Counted from the stretch's first letter, positions 1 to 10,123 are shown. The stretch is DNA of 64,000 bases from Arthrobacter sp. NicSoilC5 (GCF_019977395.1 NZ_AP024660.1:2294001-2358000); one strand, 5' to 3'. Notes: generated by a model from the letters alone, not told the origin. Numbers and translations: made by a program.

Positions 1-75
1 GGCCATGGAGCCGGCCCCGGCCAGGTAGGGCGCCAGGGCGGCCGCCACGGCCAACGGCAGGGCCGGTCCGGGCGA

Positions 76-1920
76 CTAGTACGACCCGGTGGTGAACTGC
101 CAGCTCCGGCCGGCCAGCGGATTGCCGGCGAGGTCGCGGATCCCGGCGGCCCCTCCAACCAGGGTCACCGTATACCGGGCATTGGCGGCCAGGGGTTCCT
201 GGGGATCGAGGATCCACTGGTTGGTGGTGCCGTTGCGGTAGACAGAGGCTGCCACCAAGGCACCGGTGGAAGCGTTCTTCAAAGTGAATGTGGCGGTGCC
301 GGCGCCCTGGACGGCTTCGCTGAAGGTGGCGCTGACGTTGCTGTTCCTGCGGACCAGGAGCGCATTGCTGCCCGGGGTGTAGCTGGTGAGGGTGGGCGCG
401 GGACCGGTGGTGAAACTCCAGCTGGTGGTGGCCAGTGGCGTGCCTGCCGCGTCGCGGATGGCAGAGGTTCCGCCGGCCAGGGTGGCCGTGTAGGTGGTGT
501 CCGCGGCGAGGCTTGCGGCCGGGTCAAGGGTGGCGGTCCTGGTGGTTGCGTTGTACGTGACGGTGGCGGCAATGTTGGTCCCTGCGGCGTTTTTGAGCAC
601 GAAGGTCGTGGCGGACACGCCCTGGACGGCGGCGCTGAAGGTGGCCGCCACGTTCGTGCCCGCGGCCACGGCGGTGGCCTTGGCGGCCGGCGAAACCGAG
701 GTGACGGTCGGGGCAGGAGCAGGGGCAGGAGCCGTGGCGTCCGCACCGGTAAACAGCAGGCGGTTCGGGGTACCCGCGGTGACGCCGGTGACCACCCCGG
801 AGGTGGCATTGGCTGCCAGTGCCGCGGCCACGTCCGCCGGTGCCAGGGCGGGGTTCTGCGAGAGCAGCAGGGCAGCGGCGCCGGCGGTGTGCGGAGCCGC
901 CATGGATGTTCCGGACATGGACGCCGTGGCCGTGGTGGAGGTGTAGTAGTCGGAGGTGATGCCGACGCCGGGAGCATACAGGTCAACGCAGGACCCAAAG
1001 TTGGAGAACGATGCCTGCTTGTCGGTTGCATCGCTGGCCGCCACGGTGACGGCGCCGGACACGCGGGCAGGTGAGCCCGTGCAGGCGTCCACAGCGGAGT
1101 TGCCCGCGGCCACCACAGTGGTGACGCCGTCAGCCAGGACGGCCTGGACGGCGCTGTCCACCGTGCTGCTGGCCGCTCCACCCAGGCTGAGGTTGGCCAC
1201 GGCCGGTGTTCCGGCTGCATGGTTTGCGGCGATCCAGTCCAGGCCGGCCACCACGTCCGAGTTGTAGCCCGACCCGCTGCAGTCCAGCACCCTGACCGGC
1301 ACCAGGGTGGCGCTCTTGGCGACGCCGTACGTGGACCCTGCCACCGTTCCGGCTACGTGGGTGCCGTGGCCGTTGCAGTCAGTGGTGCCGTTGCCATCCG
1401 CCACGGCGGTCCAGCCCGCCGCCACCCGGCCGCCAAAGTCGCTGTGCGAGGCCAGGATGCCGGTGTCCACCACGTAGGCCGTCACACCGGCGCCGGACCC
1501 GGTCCACGAGTAGCTGCCGGAGAGCGGCAACGCCCGTTGGTCGGCACGGTCCAGGCCCCAGGGGGCCGGCTGCTCGTTCCCGGAAACCGTGAGGGGGGCG
1601 TCCGGTTCCACCGACAGCACCTTCCCCGACCTGGCAAGGGCTGCCGCCTGGGCGGGGGTTGCGGTGACAACGGCGCCATGGATTGCGTGCTCAAACGTGC
1701 GGCCGACGGCGAGGCCCTGGCCGCGCAGTCCGGCCGTCTCTGAGGCGACGTCCGCAGTGGGGGCGTACTGGACGATGTAGCGTCCGGTTGCAGCGGCGGC
1801 GGGTTGGACAGTGACAGCAGCCGCGATAGGAGCAGCGGCGGCGGGCAGGGCTGCCGTGGAAAGGACGACGGCGGAGAGCATCGCCGTGAGCGCAGGCAGC
1901 ACGAAGAATCGGGTACGCAT
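76..1920 (-). CDS. Secreted subtilisin-family serine protease with two Ig-like domains
   Basis: Subtilase (S8, proteinase K/aqualysin-like) of 614 aa, expected to be exported and to degrade extracellular protein. A signal peptide (about residues 1-31) is followed by an inhibitor_I9-type propeptide (about 45-113). The catalytic domain has Asp152 in VVDTG, His185 in GHGTHVAG, oxyanion Asn274 in AAGNS and nucleophile Ser339 in SGTSMAAPH. After an Ala-Pro linker near 395-404 come two tandem Ig-like (Big_5/SbsA-type) domains, each ending in W-x-F-TTG. The start at 1920 is preferred: AAGGAC lies just upstream and the signal peptide begins there. An in-frame ATG at 2010 would add 30 residues that are not signal-like. 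Function is confident from motifs; substrate unknown. Confidence 0.93.
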   Translation of the reverse strand: MRTRFFVLPALTAMLSAVVLSTAALPAAAAPIAAAVTVQPAAAATGRYIVQYAPTADVASETAGLRGQGLAVGRTFEHAIHGAVVTATPAQAAALARSGKVLSVEPDAPLTVSGNEQPAPWGLDRADQRALPLSGSYSWTGSGAGVTAYVVDTGILASHSDFGGRVAAGWTAVADGNGTTDCNGHGTHVAGTVAGSTYGVAKSATLVPVRVLDCSGSGYNSDVVAGLDWIAANHAAGTPAVANLSLGGAASSTVDSAVQAVLADGVTTVVAAGNSAVDACTGSPARVSGAVTVAASDATDKQASFSNFGSCVDLYAPGVGITSDYYTSTTATASMSGTSMAAPHTAGAAALLLSQNPALAPADVAAALAANATSGVVTGVTAGTPNRLLFTGADATAPAPAPAPTVTSVSPAAKATAVAAGTNVAATFSAAVQGVSATTFVLKNAAGTNIAATVTYNATTRTATLDPAASLAADTTYTATLAGGTSAIRDAAGTPLATTSWSFTTGPAPTLTSYTPGSNALLVRRNSNVSATFSEAVQGAGTATFTLKNASTGALVAASVYRNGTTNQWILDPQEPLAANARYTVTLVGGAAGIRDLAGNPLAGRSWQFTTGSY

Positions 1921-2051
1921 GTGGGGGTCCTTGCGGTGGCGGTTGGCGGTACCAAAAGGATAGGAGCCGGAAGCGCACGGCTTCCGGCTCCTTGGATGAT
2001 CCTGCGCCAACCTTCGGCGTTTCCTGCGGCCCGGTTACTGCAGGCCCGGTT

Positions 2052-2930
2052 CTAGCCCTGGCCTCCTCCAGAGCCGGAGCCGGCTGCTGCATGGTTCCGC
2101 CAGCTGTGCTCGGGCTCGAAGCCCAGCAGCCGCCGTGCCTTGTCGATGGAAAGCATCGTTTCGTGCTCGCCCAGTTCCTTGGTGACCTTGACGCCGGGGA
2201 ACACCTCAGCTGCGAGGCCGGCGCTTGACCGGCTCATGACGGTATCGGCATTGGCAATGATGAAGGCCTCGAATCCTGGCTTGGCGTTCTCCAGCGCCCG
2301 CGCCACGGCCTGCGCGCCGTCCCTGCCGTCGATGTAGCCCCAGAGGTTCCACTTCCGCAGCATCGCGTCCCCATCGAAGGAAGGGAACTTTTCGTAGTCG
2401 GCCTCGTCCATCACGTTGGAGAACCGCAGCCCCGTAATGCTCAGCTCCGGGTCCCACCGCGTCATCTCCACGGCCATCTGCTCCTCCAGCGTCTTCACCA
2501 GGGAGTAGGTGCTTTCCGGCCGCGGCGGGTATTCCTCGTCCACCGGGATGTAGGGCGGGTCAATGTCGAACGGCAGCCCCAGCACGGTCTCGCTGGACGC
2601 GTACACCACCTTCTTGATGCCGGCGCGCCGCGCGGCCTGGAAGACGTTGTAGGTGGACAGCATGTTGTTCTCGAACGTGGCGGCGTCCGGAAGGATGCCC
2701 GGGGCGGGAATGGCTCCCAGGTGCACCACGGCGTCGAACCCGTCATGCCGGTCATCAACCCCCAGCAGCGCGTCCACCACCTGCCCGTAGTTGCGCAGGT
2801 CCACTACCAGGAGCCCCGGGCTGCGCTCGCCAGCGCGGTCCAGGGTGAGGACCTGGTGGCCATCGTCGGTGAGCCGGCGCACCACGTGCCGCCCCAGTTT
2901 TCCGTTTCCGCCTGTAACGGCAATTCTCAT
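2052..2930 (-). CDS. NAD(P)-dependent epimerase/dehydratase (extended SDR)
   Basis: Extended short-chain dehydrogenase of 292 aa, probably a nucleotide-sugar or sugar-acid epimerase/dehydrogenase. The Rossmann motif GGNGKLG is at residues 7-13, a Ser pair at 112-113, and the catalytic pair Tyr142-x3-Lys146 in YSLVK. The start at 2930 has GAAGGA about 7 nt upstream; an in-frame ATG at 2960 lacks a site and adds ten residues before the beta strand. It lies downstream of the adenylate kinase on the same strand (45 bp gap) and may be co-transcribed. The exact substrate cannot be told from sequence. Confidence 0.88.
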   Translation of the reverse strand: MRIAVTGGNGKLGRHVVRRLTDDGHQVLTLDRAGERSPGLLVVDLRNYGQVVDALLGVDDRHDGFDAVVHLGAIPAPGILPDAATFENNMLSTYNVFQAARRAGIKKVVYASSETVLGLPFDIDPPYIPVDEEYPPRPESTYSLVKTLEEQMAVEMTRWDPELSITGLRFSNVMDEADYEKFPSFDGDAMLRKWNLWGYIDGRDGAQAVARALENAKPGFEAFIIANADTVMSRSSAGLAAEVFPGVKVTKELGEHETMLSIDKARRLLGFEPEHSWRNHAAAGSGSGGGQG

Positions 2931-2975
2931 CAGTGTTTCCTTCTGTTGGAGTGCGTTCACCGTGCGGTGTTTCGG

Positions 2976-3569
2976 TCAGGACGGGGGCCGCGGGGCTGCG
3001 AGGAACTGTTCGACGGCGGCGATTGCCACTGCGGTGATCCCGCCTTGATCGCCGCTGCCGTTGACGGACACCAGGATGCCCCGGCCCGCGTACACCGAGA
3101 CTACTTCATGGGTCTGGCGGTGGTAGAGGTCCAGGCGGCGCCGGAAGACATCGATGGTGTCGTCCGTGCGGCCCTGTTCCGCAGCGCGGCGCTGCATCCG
3201 CTCCTCCAGTTCGGCGTCCGGCGCCTGCAGTTCGATGACGGCGTCCAGCGCATGGCCCTGGGCCGCGAGCATGGCATCCAGTTCGGCGGCCTGCGGCGCC
3301 GTGCGGGGGTAGCCGTCCAGCAGGAACCCGTGCCTCGCGTCGCCTTCAAGGAGCCGGTCCTTGACCAGTGCGTTGGTTAGGTGGTCAGGTACGAAGTGGC
3401 CGCCGTCCAAATACTGCGCAGCCTGGTTCCCCAGGTCTGTCTTCCGGCTTACGTTGCTCCGGAAGATGTCGCCGGTGGACACGGCAGGGACCTGGAAGTG
3501 GCGCGCCAGGTGTTCGGCCTGGGTTCCTTTGCCGGAGCCCGGTGGGCCGATGATGAGAAGCCTGGTCAT
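2976..3569 (-). CDS. adk: Adenylate kinase
   Basis: Cytoplasmic adenylate kinase, ATP + AMP = 2 ADP, 197 aa. The P-loop GPPGSGKGT is at residues 8-16, the AMP-site motif DGYPRT at 85-90, and the short lid with GRTDD at 133-137 is followed by Arg143-145. The lid is the short non-zinc type. The start at 3569 follows from the P-loop position and AGGA upstream; the frame stays open to 3692 but that extension is not kinase-like. Unlike the usual housekeeping adk it is not in a ribosomal-protein/secY neighbourhood but beside an SDR gene, so it may be a second copy. That needs the rest of the genome. Confidence 0.9.
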   Translation of the reverse strand: MTRLLIIGPPGSGKGTQAEHLARHFQVPAVSTGDIFRSNVSRKTDLGNQAAQYLDGGHFVPDHLTNALVKDRLLEGDARHGFLLDGYPRTAPQAAELDAMLAAQGHALDAVIELQAPDAELEERMQRRAAEQGRTDDTIDVFRRRLDLYHRQTHEVVSVYAGRGILVSVNGSGDQGGITAVAIAAVEQFLAAPRPPS

Positions 3570-3857
3570 GTTCCTGTCCTTCCGCGGCGGGACCACAGTC
3601 AACGGGCCGGCAGAGGCAGCACCGGCTCCCGCATCATTGTGCCGGTTGGTCCTTGCCCGGCGCCAGCAAGCGCTGTCGCCGCCCGGAAGCACATGGGCTT
3701 CGCCCCGGCCGGGGATGTATATACTCTGGTTATCGGTTTAGCAGCAGGCCGTTGGAAAGTTCGTCGATCCAGCGACCATCACCGGTTCCCCGCCCTGCTG
3801 CGGGGTGCTTGTGTGTTGCAGGCTCGTTTTGACCTGAACGAATGGCACCAGAAAACC

Positions 3858-4601
3858 GTGGCCAGCGAGTCAACAGCAAAAACCGATACATCCATCACAG
3901 AGCACCTGCATGAACTGGTCCTCAACAGCTCCGATGTTGAGGACTTCCTCAATGAACTGGCACAGGTGTCCGCGCGTAACCTCTCGGAGCCAGGCGATGA
4001 GATGCTATGCGCCATCACCCTGCTCCGGCAGCGGAAAACCGCCACCGTAGCCAGCAGCAGCCGGGAAGCAAAGTCCATCGGACGCCTTGAGCACAGCTTC
4101 GCCGAGACCCCCAGCCTGACGGCATTCACCGTCCAGGAGACAGTCCACGCTCCGGACCTCGAAGGGGACGGCCGCTGGCCGGAATACTCCACGGCAGTTG
4201 TGGCACGGGGAGTCAGGTCGGTCGCGGCTCTTCCCTTCCGGCTTGAAGGCGAAACCAAGGCAGCGCTGCTGCTGTACTCCGGCCGGGCCCACCGCTTTGA
4301 AGGCCGCGTGCTCAAGTTCGCCGAAGATTTCGTCAGCCAGACCTCGCTGGCACTCCGCCTTGCAGTGCGCTTTGCGCATTACAGCGAGACGGCGGCGAAC
4401 CTCCGTGCCACGCTGGAGTCCCGCACGGTCATCGATATGGCGGTGGGCATCATCATGGCCCAGAACCGATGCAGCCAGCAGGACGCTTTTGCCATCCTGA
4501 AGACCGCGTCGAGCACCCGCAACACCAAGCTGCACGATGTTGCTGCTGCCGTGGTGAATGCCCTGGGCCAGGGCCCGGCGCGCACCCATTACGACGGCTA
4601 G
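3858..4601 (+). CDS. GAF-ANTAR antitermination regulator (copy 1)
   Basis: Cytoplasmic regulator of about 247 aa with an N-terminal GAF-like sensor (about residues 15-165) and a C-terminal ANTAR RNA-binding domain (about 175-235) containing SRTVIDMAVGIIMAQNRCSQ. ANTAR proteins act as antiterminators by binding paired hexaloop hairpins in target leaders. No membrane segment or phospho-receiver is present, so a ligand probably acts through GAF. The start is uncertain: GTG 3858 is used, GTG 3813 is possible, and neither has a strong ribosome site. Two paralogues lie at 22465-23208 and 24346-25113. A receiver-only protein follows 69 bp downstream on the same strand. Confidence 0.85.
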   Translation: MASESTAKTDTSITEHLHELVLNSSDVEDFLNELAQVSARNLSEPGDEMLCAITLLRQRKTATVASSSREAKSIGRLEHSFAETPSLTAFTVQETVHAPDLEGDGRWPEYSTAVVARGVRSVAALPFRLEGETKAALLLYSGRAHRFEGRVLKFAEDFVSQTSLALRLAVRFAHYSETAANLRATLESRTVIDMAVGIIMAQNRCSQQDAFAILKTASSTRNTKLHDVAAAVVNALGQGPARTHYDG

Positions 4602-4670
4602 GGCGGCGGTCTGCGCCAACGTGTCCTGCCACCAGTAGACTGGTGCCAACTTTTCGCCGGGGGGGCTCAA

Positions 4671-5081
4671 ATGGAACAGCAGCGTGTTTGCCTTGTCGTG
4701 GAGGATGACGACGACATCCGGGGCCTGATCTCGGTGGTCCTGTCCCGCGCGGGGTTCAAGGTCACCGCGGTGGGAACAGGTGCGGAGGGCATCGCCGCGG
4801 CGTCTGATCCCGCCATCGCCCTGGTCACCCTGGACCTTGGGCTTCCCGACATGGACGGGCACGTGGTGGCCCGCGCCATCCGCGTCCTCACCACCGCACC
4901 CTTGCTCTTCCTGACGGCCCGCTCCGAGGAAGACGACGTGCTGGCCGGTATGGCGTCAGGGGCTGCCGGCTACCTCACCAAACCTTTCCATCCGAAGGAA
5001 CTGAAGGCCCTTGCCGGGCAGCTGTGCCCGGCGGCGGCTGTTTCACAGGAGCCCCAGATACCGGGCAAATCCCACTGCTGA
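4671..5081 (+). CDS. Receiver-only response regulator
   Basis: Single-domain CheY-like receiver of 136 aa. The acidic pocket is Glu11/Asp12, the phospho-acceptor Asp55 lies in TLDLGLPDMDG, the switch Thr is Thr82 in FLTAR, and Lys104 lies in TKPF. No DNA-binding or enzymatic output domain follows, only a short tail. The gene is 69 bp behind the GAF-ANTAR gene with GGGGGG close to the ATG, and an inverted-repeat terminator follows. No histidine kinase is adjacent, so it probably serves an orphan kinase or works by protein contact. Partner unknown. Confidence 0.87.
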   Translation: MEQQRVCLVVEDDDDIRGLISVVLSRAGFKVTAVGTGAEGIAAASDPAIALVTLDLGLPDMDGHVVARAIRVLTTAPLLFLTARSEEDDVLAGMASGAAGYLTKPFHPKELKALAGQLCPAAAVSQEPQIPGKSHC

Positions 5082-5133
5082 GCCGGCCGCCGGGAATCGA
5101 GCCGTAACTCCCGGCGCCCCCGGCAGCGGTGAC

Positions 5134-5167
5134 GCGTCCGGCGGCGGCCCGTGCCGCCGTCGGACGC
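5134..5167. terminator. Bidirectional hairpin terminator
   Basis: Arms of 15 nt (5134-5148 and 5153-5167) pair with one G-T wobble around a 4-nt loop. They lie between the convergent ends of the receiver gene and the alpha/beta hydrolase gene. The core GGCGG/CCGCC resembles the other intergenic hairpins of this window. Confidence 0.6.
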
Positions 5168-5176
5168 GCACTGGCG

Positions 5177-6079
<903 letters not shown>

Positions 6080-6165
6080 CTAGGGCGGCCGGCTCCGGGC
6101 GGGGAGCGTTTTGCGGCAACGGTGGACGTCGCCAAAGTGCGTTGCGGCGGCAGCTGTGACAATAT

Positions 6166-6173
6166 ATGCGCAT
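6166..6173. promoter_or_regulatory. Palindrome at the start of the ArsR gene, candidate operator
   Basis: ATGCGCAT is a perfect 8-bp palindrome that overlaps the first ATG of the ArsR-family gene, inside the A/T-rich run AATATATGCGCATGAATGCA. There is no Shine-Dalgarno sequence before the ATG, which fits a leaderless mRNA whose promoter is occluded by its own repressor. Inferred; no footprint is known for this site. Confidence 0.4.
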
Positions 6174-6549
6174 GAATGCAGATAAGAATGCTTGCTCGCT
6201 GGGCGCGGACAGCCAATACGTGGAGTTGGCGGTGGAGGTCTTCGCCATGCTGGCCGACGCTACCAGGGTGCGGATTATTTTGGCGCTCCGGGACGGCGAG
6301 ATGGCGGTGGGCGCCCTGGCGGACGTCGTGGGCAAGTCCCCTGCCGCCGTGTCCCAGCACCTGGCGAAAATGCGCCTGGCCCGGATGGTGTCCACGCGGC
6401 AGGACGGGACGCGTGTGCTCTACCGGCTGGAAAACGAGCATGCACGGCAACTGGTGGCGGATGCGATCTTCCAGGCCGAACACGCCCTTGGCGGAGAGCC
6501 GGCACACCACCGCATCACCAACCATTCTGCGCAAAGGAGTGCCTCATGA
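6166..6549 (+). CDS. ArsR/SmtB-family metal sensor, KmtR-like
   Basis: Winged-helix repressor of 127 aa; the recognition helix region is SPAAVSQHLAKMRLA (58-72). Near the C-terminus the possible ligands are His92, Glu105, His106, His114 and His115. The spacing (13, 1, 8, 1) is the same as in Mycobacterium tuberculosis KmtR (His88, Glu101, His102, His110, His111), a nickel/cobalt sensor that controls a cation efflux gene. Here too the next gene is a cation diffusion facilitator, and the two overlap in ATGA. Expected action: repression released by Ni(II) or Co(II). The start may be ATG 6166 or 6172. Confidence 0.9.
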   Translation: MRMNADKNACSLGADSQYVELAVEVFAMLADATRVRIILALRDGEMAVGALADVVGKSPAAVSQHLAKMRLARMVSTRQDGTRVLYRLENEHARQLVADAIFQAEHALGGEPAHHRITNHSAQRSAS

Positions 6550-7655
6550 GCGGGCCGCACCAGGAGTCGACACACACGCACAGCCACCCCCATGAGGAGG
6601 GGCACGGCGGACACGACCACGGTCATGACCACCCGCACGACCACGGTCATGAGCACCACCACGACCACGGTCACGACCACCCGCACGATCATGACCACGA
6701 CGGGCACGGCCACCACCACCACTCCGGCTTCAAGGGCTGGCTGTTCGAACTGTTCGTTCCTCACACGCACGATGCCGCCGATTCCATTGACGACGCCATG
6801 GAGGCCAGCAGCGAGGGCATCCGGGCGCTGAAGATCAGCATGTTCGTCCTGCTGGCCACGACCGTGCTGCAATTCCTGGTGGTCCTGTTCAGCAGCTCGG
6901 TGGCCCTGCTGGCGGACACCATCCACAACTTTTCCGACGCCCTGACCGCGGTACCCCTGTGGGTTGCCTTCATCCTGGGGCGCAGGGCCGCCAACCGCCG
7001 GTACACGTACGGCTACGGAAGGGCGGAGGACCTGGCAGGCCTGTTCATCGTGGCCGTGGTGGCCCTTTCCGCCGTCGTTGCCGGCTGGCAGTCAGTGGAC
7101 CGGCTGATCCATCCCCAGCCGCTGCAGAACCTGGGCTGGGTCACGGCCGCGGGCCTGATCGGCTTTGCAGGAAACGAAGCCGTGGCCATCTACCGCATCC
7201 GGGTGGGCCGCAGGATCGGTTCCGCCGCGCTGGTGGCAGACGGTGTGCACGCCCGGACGGACGGCTTCACCTCGCTGGCCGTGGTGATCGGCGCCGTCGG
7301 CGTCATGCTCGGTTTTCCGCTGGCGGACCCGATCGTTGGGCTGATCATCTCCGCAGCCATCATGGTGCTGCTGTGGGGCACCGTTCGGAGCATCGGACGG
7401 CGGCTTATGGATGGCATCGAACCGGAGCTGGTGTCGCGTGCCCAGTCCGCGCTGGAGGGGACGACGGGCGTCCTCGGCGTCCAGCACCTGCAGCTGCGGT
7501 GGTCGGGCCACCGGCTGCAGGGCTCGGCACGCATCGAACTGGCAGACACGGAGCTGTCGCACGCCGAGGAGGTCCTTGACCGCGCCGACCACCGGCTTCG
7601 GCAGGCACTGCCCAAGCTGGACCACATGCTCCTGGCTCCCGGCACCCGGCGGTAG
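6546..7655 (+). CDS. Cation diffusion facilitator with His-rich N-terminus
   Basis: Inner-membrane divalent-metal/proton antiporter of the CDF family, 369 aa. Residues 5-59 are packed with His and Asp (repeats of HDHGHDHPHDH type), probably metal-binding. Six membrane helices follow from about residue 97 to 300. The transport-site motifs are HNFSD (His127, Asp131) in helix 2 and HARTD (His235, Asp239) in helix 5, and a cytoplasmic C-terminal domain ends the protein. The gene starts inside the stop codon of the upstream sensor, so both are translated together. Likely exports Ni/Co or Zn; the sensor type favours Ni/Co. Confidence 0.93.
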   Translation: MSGPHQESTHTHSHPHEEGHGGHDHGHDHPHDHGHEHHHDHGHDHPHDHDHDGHGHHHHSGFKGWLFELFVPHTHDAADSIDDAMEASSEGIRALKISMFVLLATTVLQFLVVLFSSSVALLADTIHNFSDALTAVPLWVAFILGRRAANRRYTYGYGRAEDLAGLFIVAVVALSAVVAGWQSVDRLIHPQPLQNLGWVTAAGLIGFAGNEAVAIYRIRVGRRIGSAALVADGVHARTDGFTSLAVVIGAVGVMLGFPLADPIVGLIISAAIMVLLWGTVRSIGRRLMDGIEPELVSRAQSALEGTTGVLGVQHLQLRWSGHRLQGSARIELADTELSHAEEVLDRADHRLRQALPKLDHMLLAPGTRR

Positions 7656-7664
7656 CGGGCGCTT

Positions 7665-7705
7665 AACGCAGAGGTGACCCGGCCTGGCCGGGTCACTTCT
7701 GCGTT
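7665..7705. terminator. Bidirectional hairpin terminator
   Basis: An 18-nt inverted repeat (7665-7682 and 7688-7705, one wobble pair) with a 5-nt loop sits between the convergent ends of the efflux gene and the desaturase gene. The outer AACGCAGA/TCTGCGTT gives weak T tracts in both directions. Confidence 0.65.
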
Positions 7706-7720
7706 GCGGGGATTCCGGAC

Positions 7721-8890
7721 CTAGGCGCGGGCAGCCTTTCCGGGCAGCGCGAGCTTGAAGACCTTTGCCCAGGAGGAGCCGACCTGCTTCAGCAGCGGCC
7801 CGGTGGTGTACTTCAGGCCGTACCGCTGGCAGATCTCGCGGACCCTGGGCGCCACCTCGGCGTACCGGTTCGAGGGCAGGTCCGGGAAGAGGTGGTGCTC
7901 GATCTGGTGTGAGAGGTTGCCCGTCATGAGGTGCATGAACTTCGAGCCCGAGATGTTGGCTGAGCCGATCATCTGGCGGACATACCAGTCACCGCGGGTT
8001 TCGCCGTCCACCATCTCTTCCGTGAAGGTGTCGGTTCCCTCCGGGAAGTGGCCGCAGAAGATCACCGCGTGGGCCCAGACGTTGCGGATGGCGTTGGCTG
8101 CGATCGTGCCGAAGAGGGCCTGCTTCGCGGACCCGGTGAGCATGGCGACCGCCGGGGTTGCTGCATAGTCCTTGGTGAACTGGGTGACAACCTTCTTGCC
8201 GAGCGCCTTGAGGTCCTTGTGCAGGGCCTCCTTGGACTTGGTGCCTTCCTTATACTCGGTCAGCTCAAGGTCGTAGATGGCAATGCCCCACTCGAAGACC
8301 GGGGCCAGGATGGCGTTGAACAGCGGGTTGGCCAGGTTGATGGGCTTCCACGGCTGCTGCTCATCCATGCGCAGGAGGTTGTATCCGACGTCGTTGTCTT
8401 TGCCCACCACGTTGGTCCAGCGGTGGTGCAGGTCGTTGTGGGTGTGCTGCCAGGAACGCGACGGCGTGACGAAGTCCCATTCCCAGGTGGTGGAGTGGAT
8501 GTCCGGGTCCCGCATCCAGTCCCACTGGCCGTGCAGGATGTTGTGGCCCAGTTCCATGTTTTCCAGGATCTTGGCCAGGCTCAGCAAGGTGGTACCGGTG
8601 ACCCAGGCAGCCTTGTTCTTACTGACCAGGAGGGCGGCCCGGCCGGAGATCTCGAGCCCGCGCTGGATCTTGATCATCCGGCGGATGTAGGCAGCATCCT
8701 CGGCGCCCCGCTTGGCCAGGACTTCATCCCGGATGGCGTCGAGCTCGCGGCCCAGCTCCGCTACCTGCTCGTCGCTGAGGTGCGCGGCCGCCGGCGGCCG
8801 GACGGTGGGGCTGCCCGATTCGGCGAGCTTCCCGGGGCGCGTTCTCGAGCTTCCCGCGGGCGTGACCTTGGTAGGGGTGATTACAGACAT
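7721..8890 (-). CDS. Acyl-CoA/acyl-lipid fatty acid desaturase (DesA3-like)
   Basis: Membrane di-iron fatty acid desaturase, 389 aa, inserting a double bond into a saturated acyl chain. The three histidine boxes are HNILH (116-120), HTHNDLHH (149-156) and HQIEHH in the C-terminal third. The family includes mycobacterial DesA3 (stearoyl delta-9). The start at 8890 has GAGGAG upstream. The upstream gene, 13 bp away on the same strand, encodes a ferredoxin-linked flavoprotein like Rv3230c, the known electron donor of DesA3, so the two probably form one redox unit for membrane fluidity control. Regiospecificity is inferred. Confidence 0.92.
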   Translation of the reverse strand: MSVITPTKVTPAGSSRTRPGKLAESGSPTVRPPAAAHLSDEQVAELGRELDAIRDEVLAKRGAEDAAYIRRMIKIQRGLEISGRAALLVSKNKAAWVTGTTLLSLAKILENMELGHNILHGQWDWMRDPDIHSTTWEWDFVTPSRSWQHTHNDLHHRWTNVVGKDNDVGYNLLRMDEQQPWKPINLANPLFNAILAPVFEWGIAIYDLELTEYKEGTKSKEALHKDLKALGKKVVTQFTKDYAATPAVAMLTGSAKQALFGTIAANAIRNVWAHAVIFCGHFPEGTDTFTEEMVDGETRGDWYVRQMIGSANISGSKFMHLMTGNLSHQIEHHLFPDLPSNRYAEVAPRVREICQRYGLKYTTGPLLKQVGSSWAKVFKLALPGKAARA

Positions 8891-8903
8891 TCCGTGGTGC
8901 TCC

Positions 8904-10046
8904 TCAGATTTCGAGGTTTACGGGTCCGGCGGCTGCCGAGACACACGTTTGGATCAGTTGGCCGGGTTCGCCATGGATTTCCCCGGTACGCAGGTCCCGG
9001 ACCTGCCCGGCAAGCAGCGGTGTGAGGCAGCTGTGGCAGATGCCCATCCGGCAGCCGCTGGGCATCAGCACCCCGGCGTCCTCGCCGACGTCCAGGATGG
9101 GGGTGTCGCCGTCGGCCTGCACCTCGCGGTCGGAGGCTTCGAAGGTGACCAGGCCGCCGTCGTGCCCTACGCCCGCGTTGAACGTGGTGTTGAAGCGCTC
9201 GATCATCAGGTTGCCGGGGTCGCCCGCCACGGCGACGTCGGAGCCGGGAGCCTTGGCGGTCAGTGCCCGCTTCCAGAGCGCTTCTGCGTCGTCCAGGAAA
9301 CTGTCCGGACCGCAGGCGTAGGCTGCCCGTTCCTTCCAGTCGGGGCAGATCGCGTCCAGCTCCTTGGTGCTGGAAAAGTCCATGCGGCCCTGCTCGCCGG
9401 TGTACCAGTGCGCCAGCCGGAAGTTGGGGAACTGGTCCGCGAGCTCGGCCAGCTCCTCGCGGAACAGGCTGTCATCCGGCGTGCGGGCCGAGTGGACCAG
9501 GACGACGTCGGCATCCGGGCGGCGGGGAACGAGGGTACGGATCATGGACATCACCGGGGTGATGCCGCTGCCCGCTGTGACCATGAGCAGGGGGCGCGGG
9601 TGCTCAGGGAGCACGAAGTCGCCCTGGGGCGGGGCCAGGAACAGCACGTCCCCGGGCTTCGTGGTGCGCACCAGGGTGCCGGACACGGCGCCGACATCGG
9701 TGACCGTGATGGCCGGGTCCTTGCCGGCGGGAGCGCTGAGGGAGTAGGAGCGCCAGTGGCGAACGCCGTCGAGTTCTACGCCGATGCGGGCCCACTGGCC
9801 TGCCAGGTGCGCCTTCCAGCCACGGCCCGGGCGGAAGAAGATCGTGGCCGACTGGGCGGTCTCCTGGACCACCCGGGTGACCACGCCGCGCAACTGCCGG
9901 GCCGAGTAGACAGGGTTGAACAGCGCCAGGATATCTTCGGGCGCCAAAGGGGTAGTGAGCACTGAGGCCGCCTGGGCCAGCTGTCGTAGCCGGATCATAC
10001 GGGTAAGCCTAGAGCGGTGCGAGCCATATTTCTCTCTCTCCGTCAT
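8904..10046 (-). CDS. FAD/NAD(P)-binding oxidoreductase with 2Fe-2S domain, desaturase electron donor
   Basis: Flavoprotein reductase of 380 aa. It has an FAD-binding barrel with RSYS near residue 119, an NAD(P) domain with GSGITP and CGPDSF, and a C-terminal plant-type [2Fe-2S] domain with CRMGICHSC and a last Cys in IQTC. This order matches Rv3230c, which passes electrons from NADPH to DesA3. The gene precedes the desaturase in the same operon. The start is ambiguous: ATG 10046 (used) or ATG 9998, neither with a strong ribosome site. Confidence 0.9.
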   Translation of the reverse strand: MTEREKYGSHRSRLTRMIRLRQLAQAASVLTTPLAPEDILALFNPVYSARQLRGVVTRVVQETAQSATIFFRPGRGWKAHLAGQWARIGVELDGVRHWRSYSLSAPAGKDPAITVTDVGAVSGTLVRTTKPGDVLFLAPPQGDFVLPEHPRPLLMVTAGSGITPVMSMIRTLVPRRPDADVVLVHSARTPDDSLFREELAELADQFPNFRLAHWYTGEQGRMDFSSTKELDAICPDWKERAAYACGPDSFLDDAEALWKRALTAKAPGSDVAVAGDPGNLMIERFNTTFNAGVGHDGGLVTFEASDREVQADGDTPILDVGEDAGVLMPSGCRMGICHSCLTPLLAGQVRDLRTGEIHGEPGQLIQTCVSAAAGPVNLEI

Positions 10047-10123
10047 ATGACCGTTCCGCAGTCACACGCTAGTTGGTGGGCGCGAAGCCCCCACGCCGCA
10101 CTCTTAAGAGTAACGGTTCGGTC

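Noticed and set aside
6604..6722. Direct repeats resembling a CRISPR or satellite
   Set aside because: They are the His/Asp codon repeats of the efflux pump, in frame and without spacer structure.
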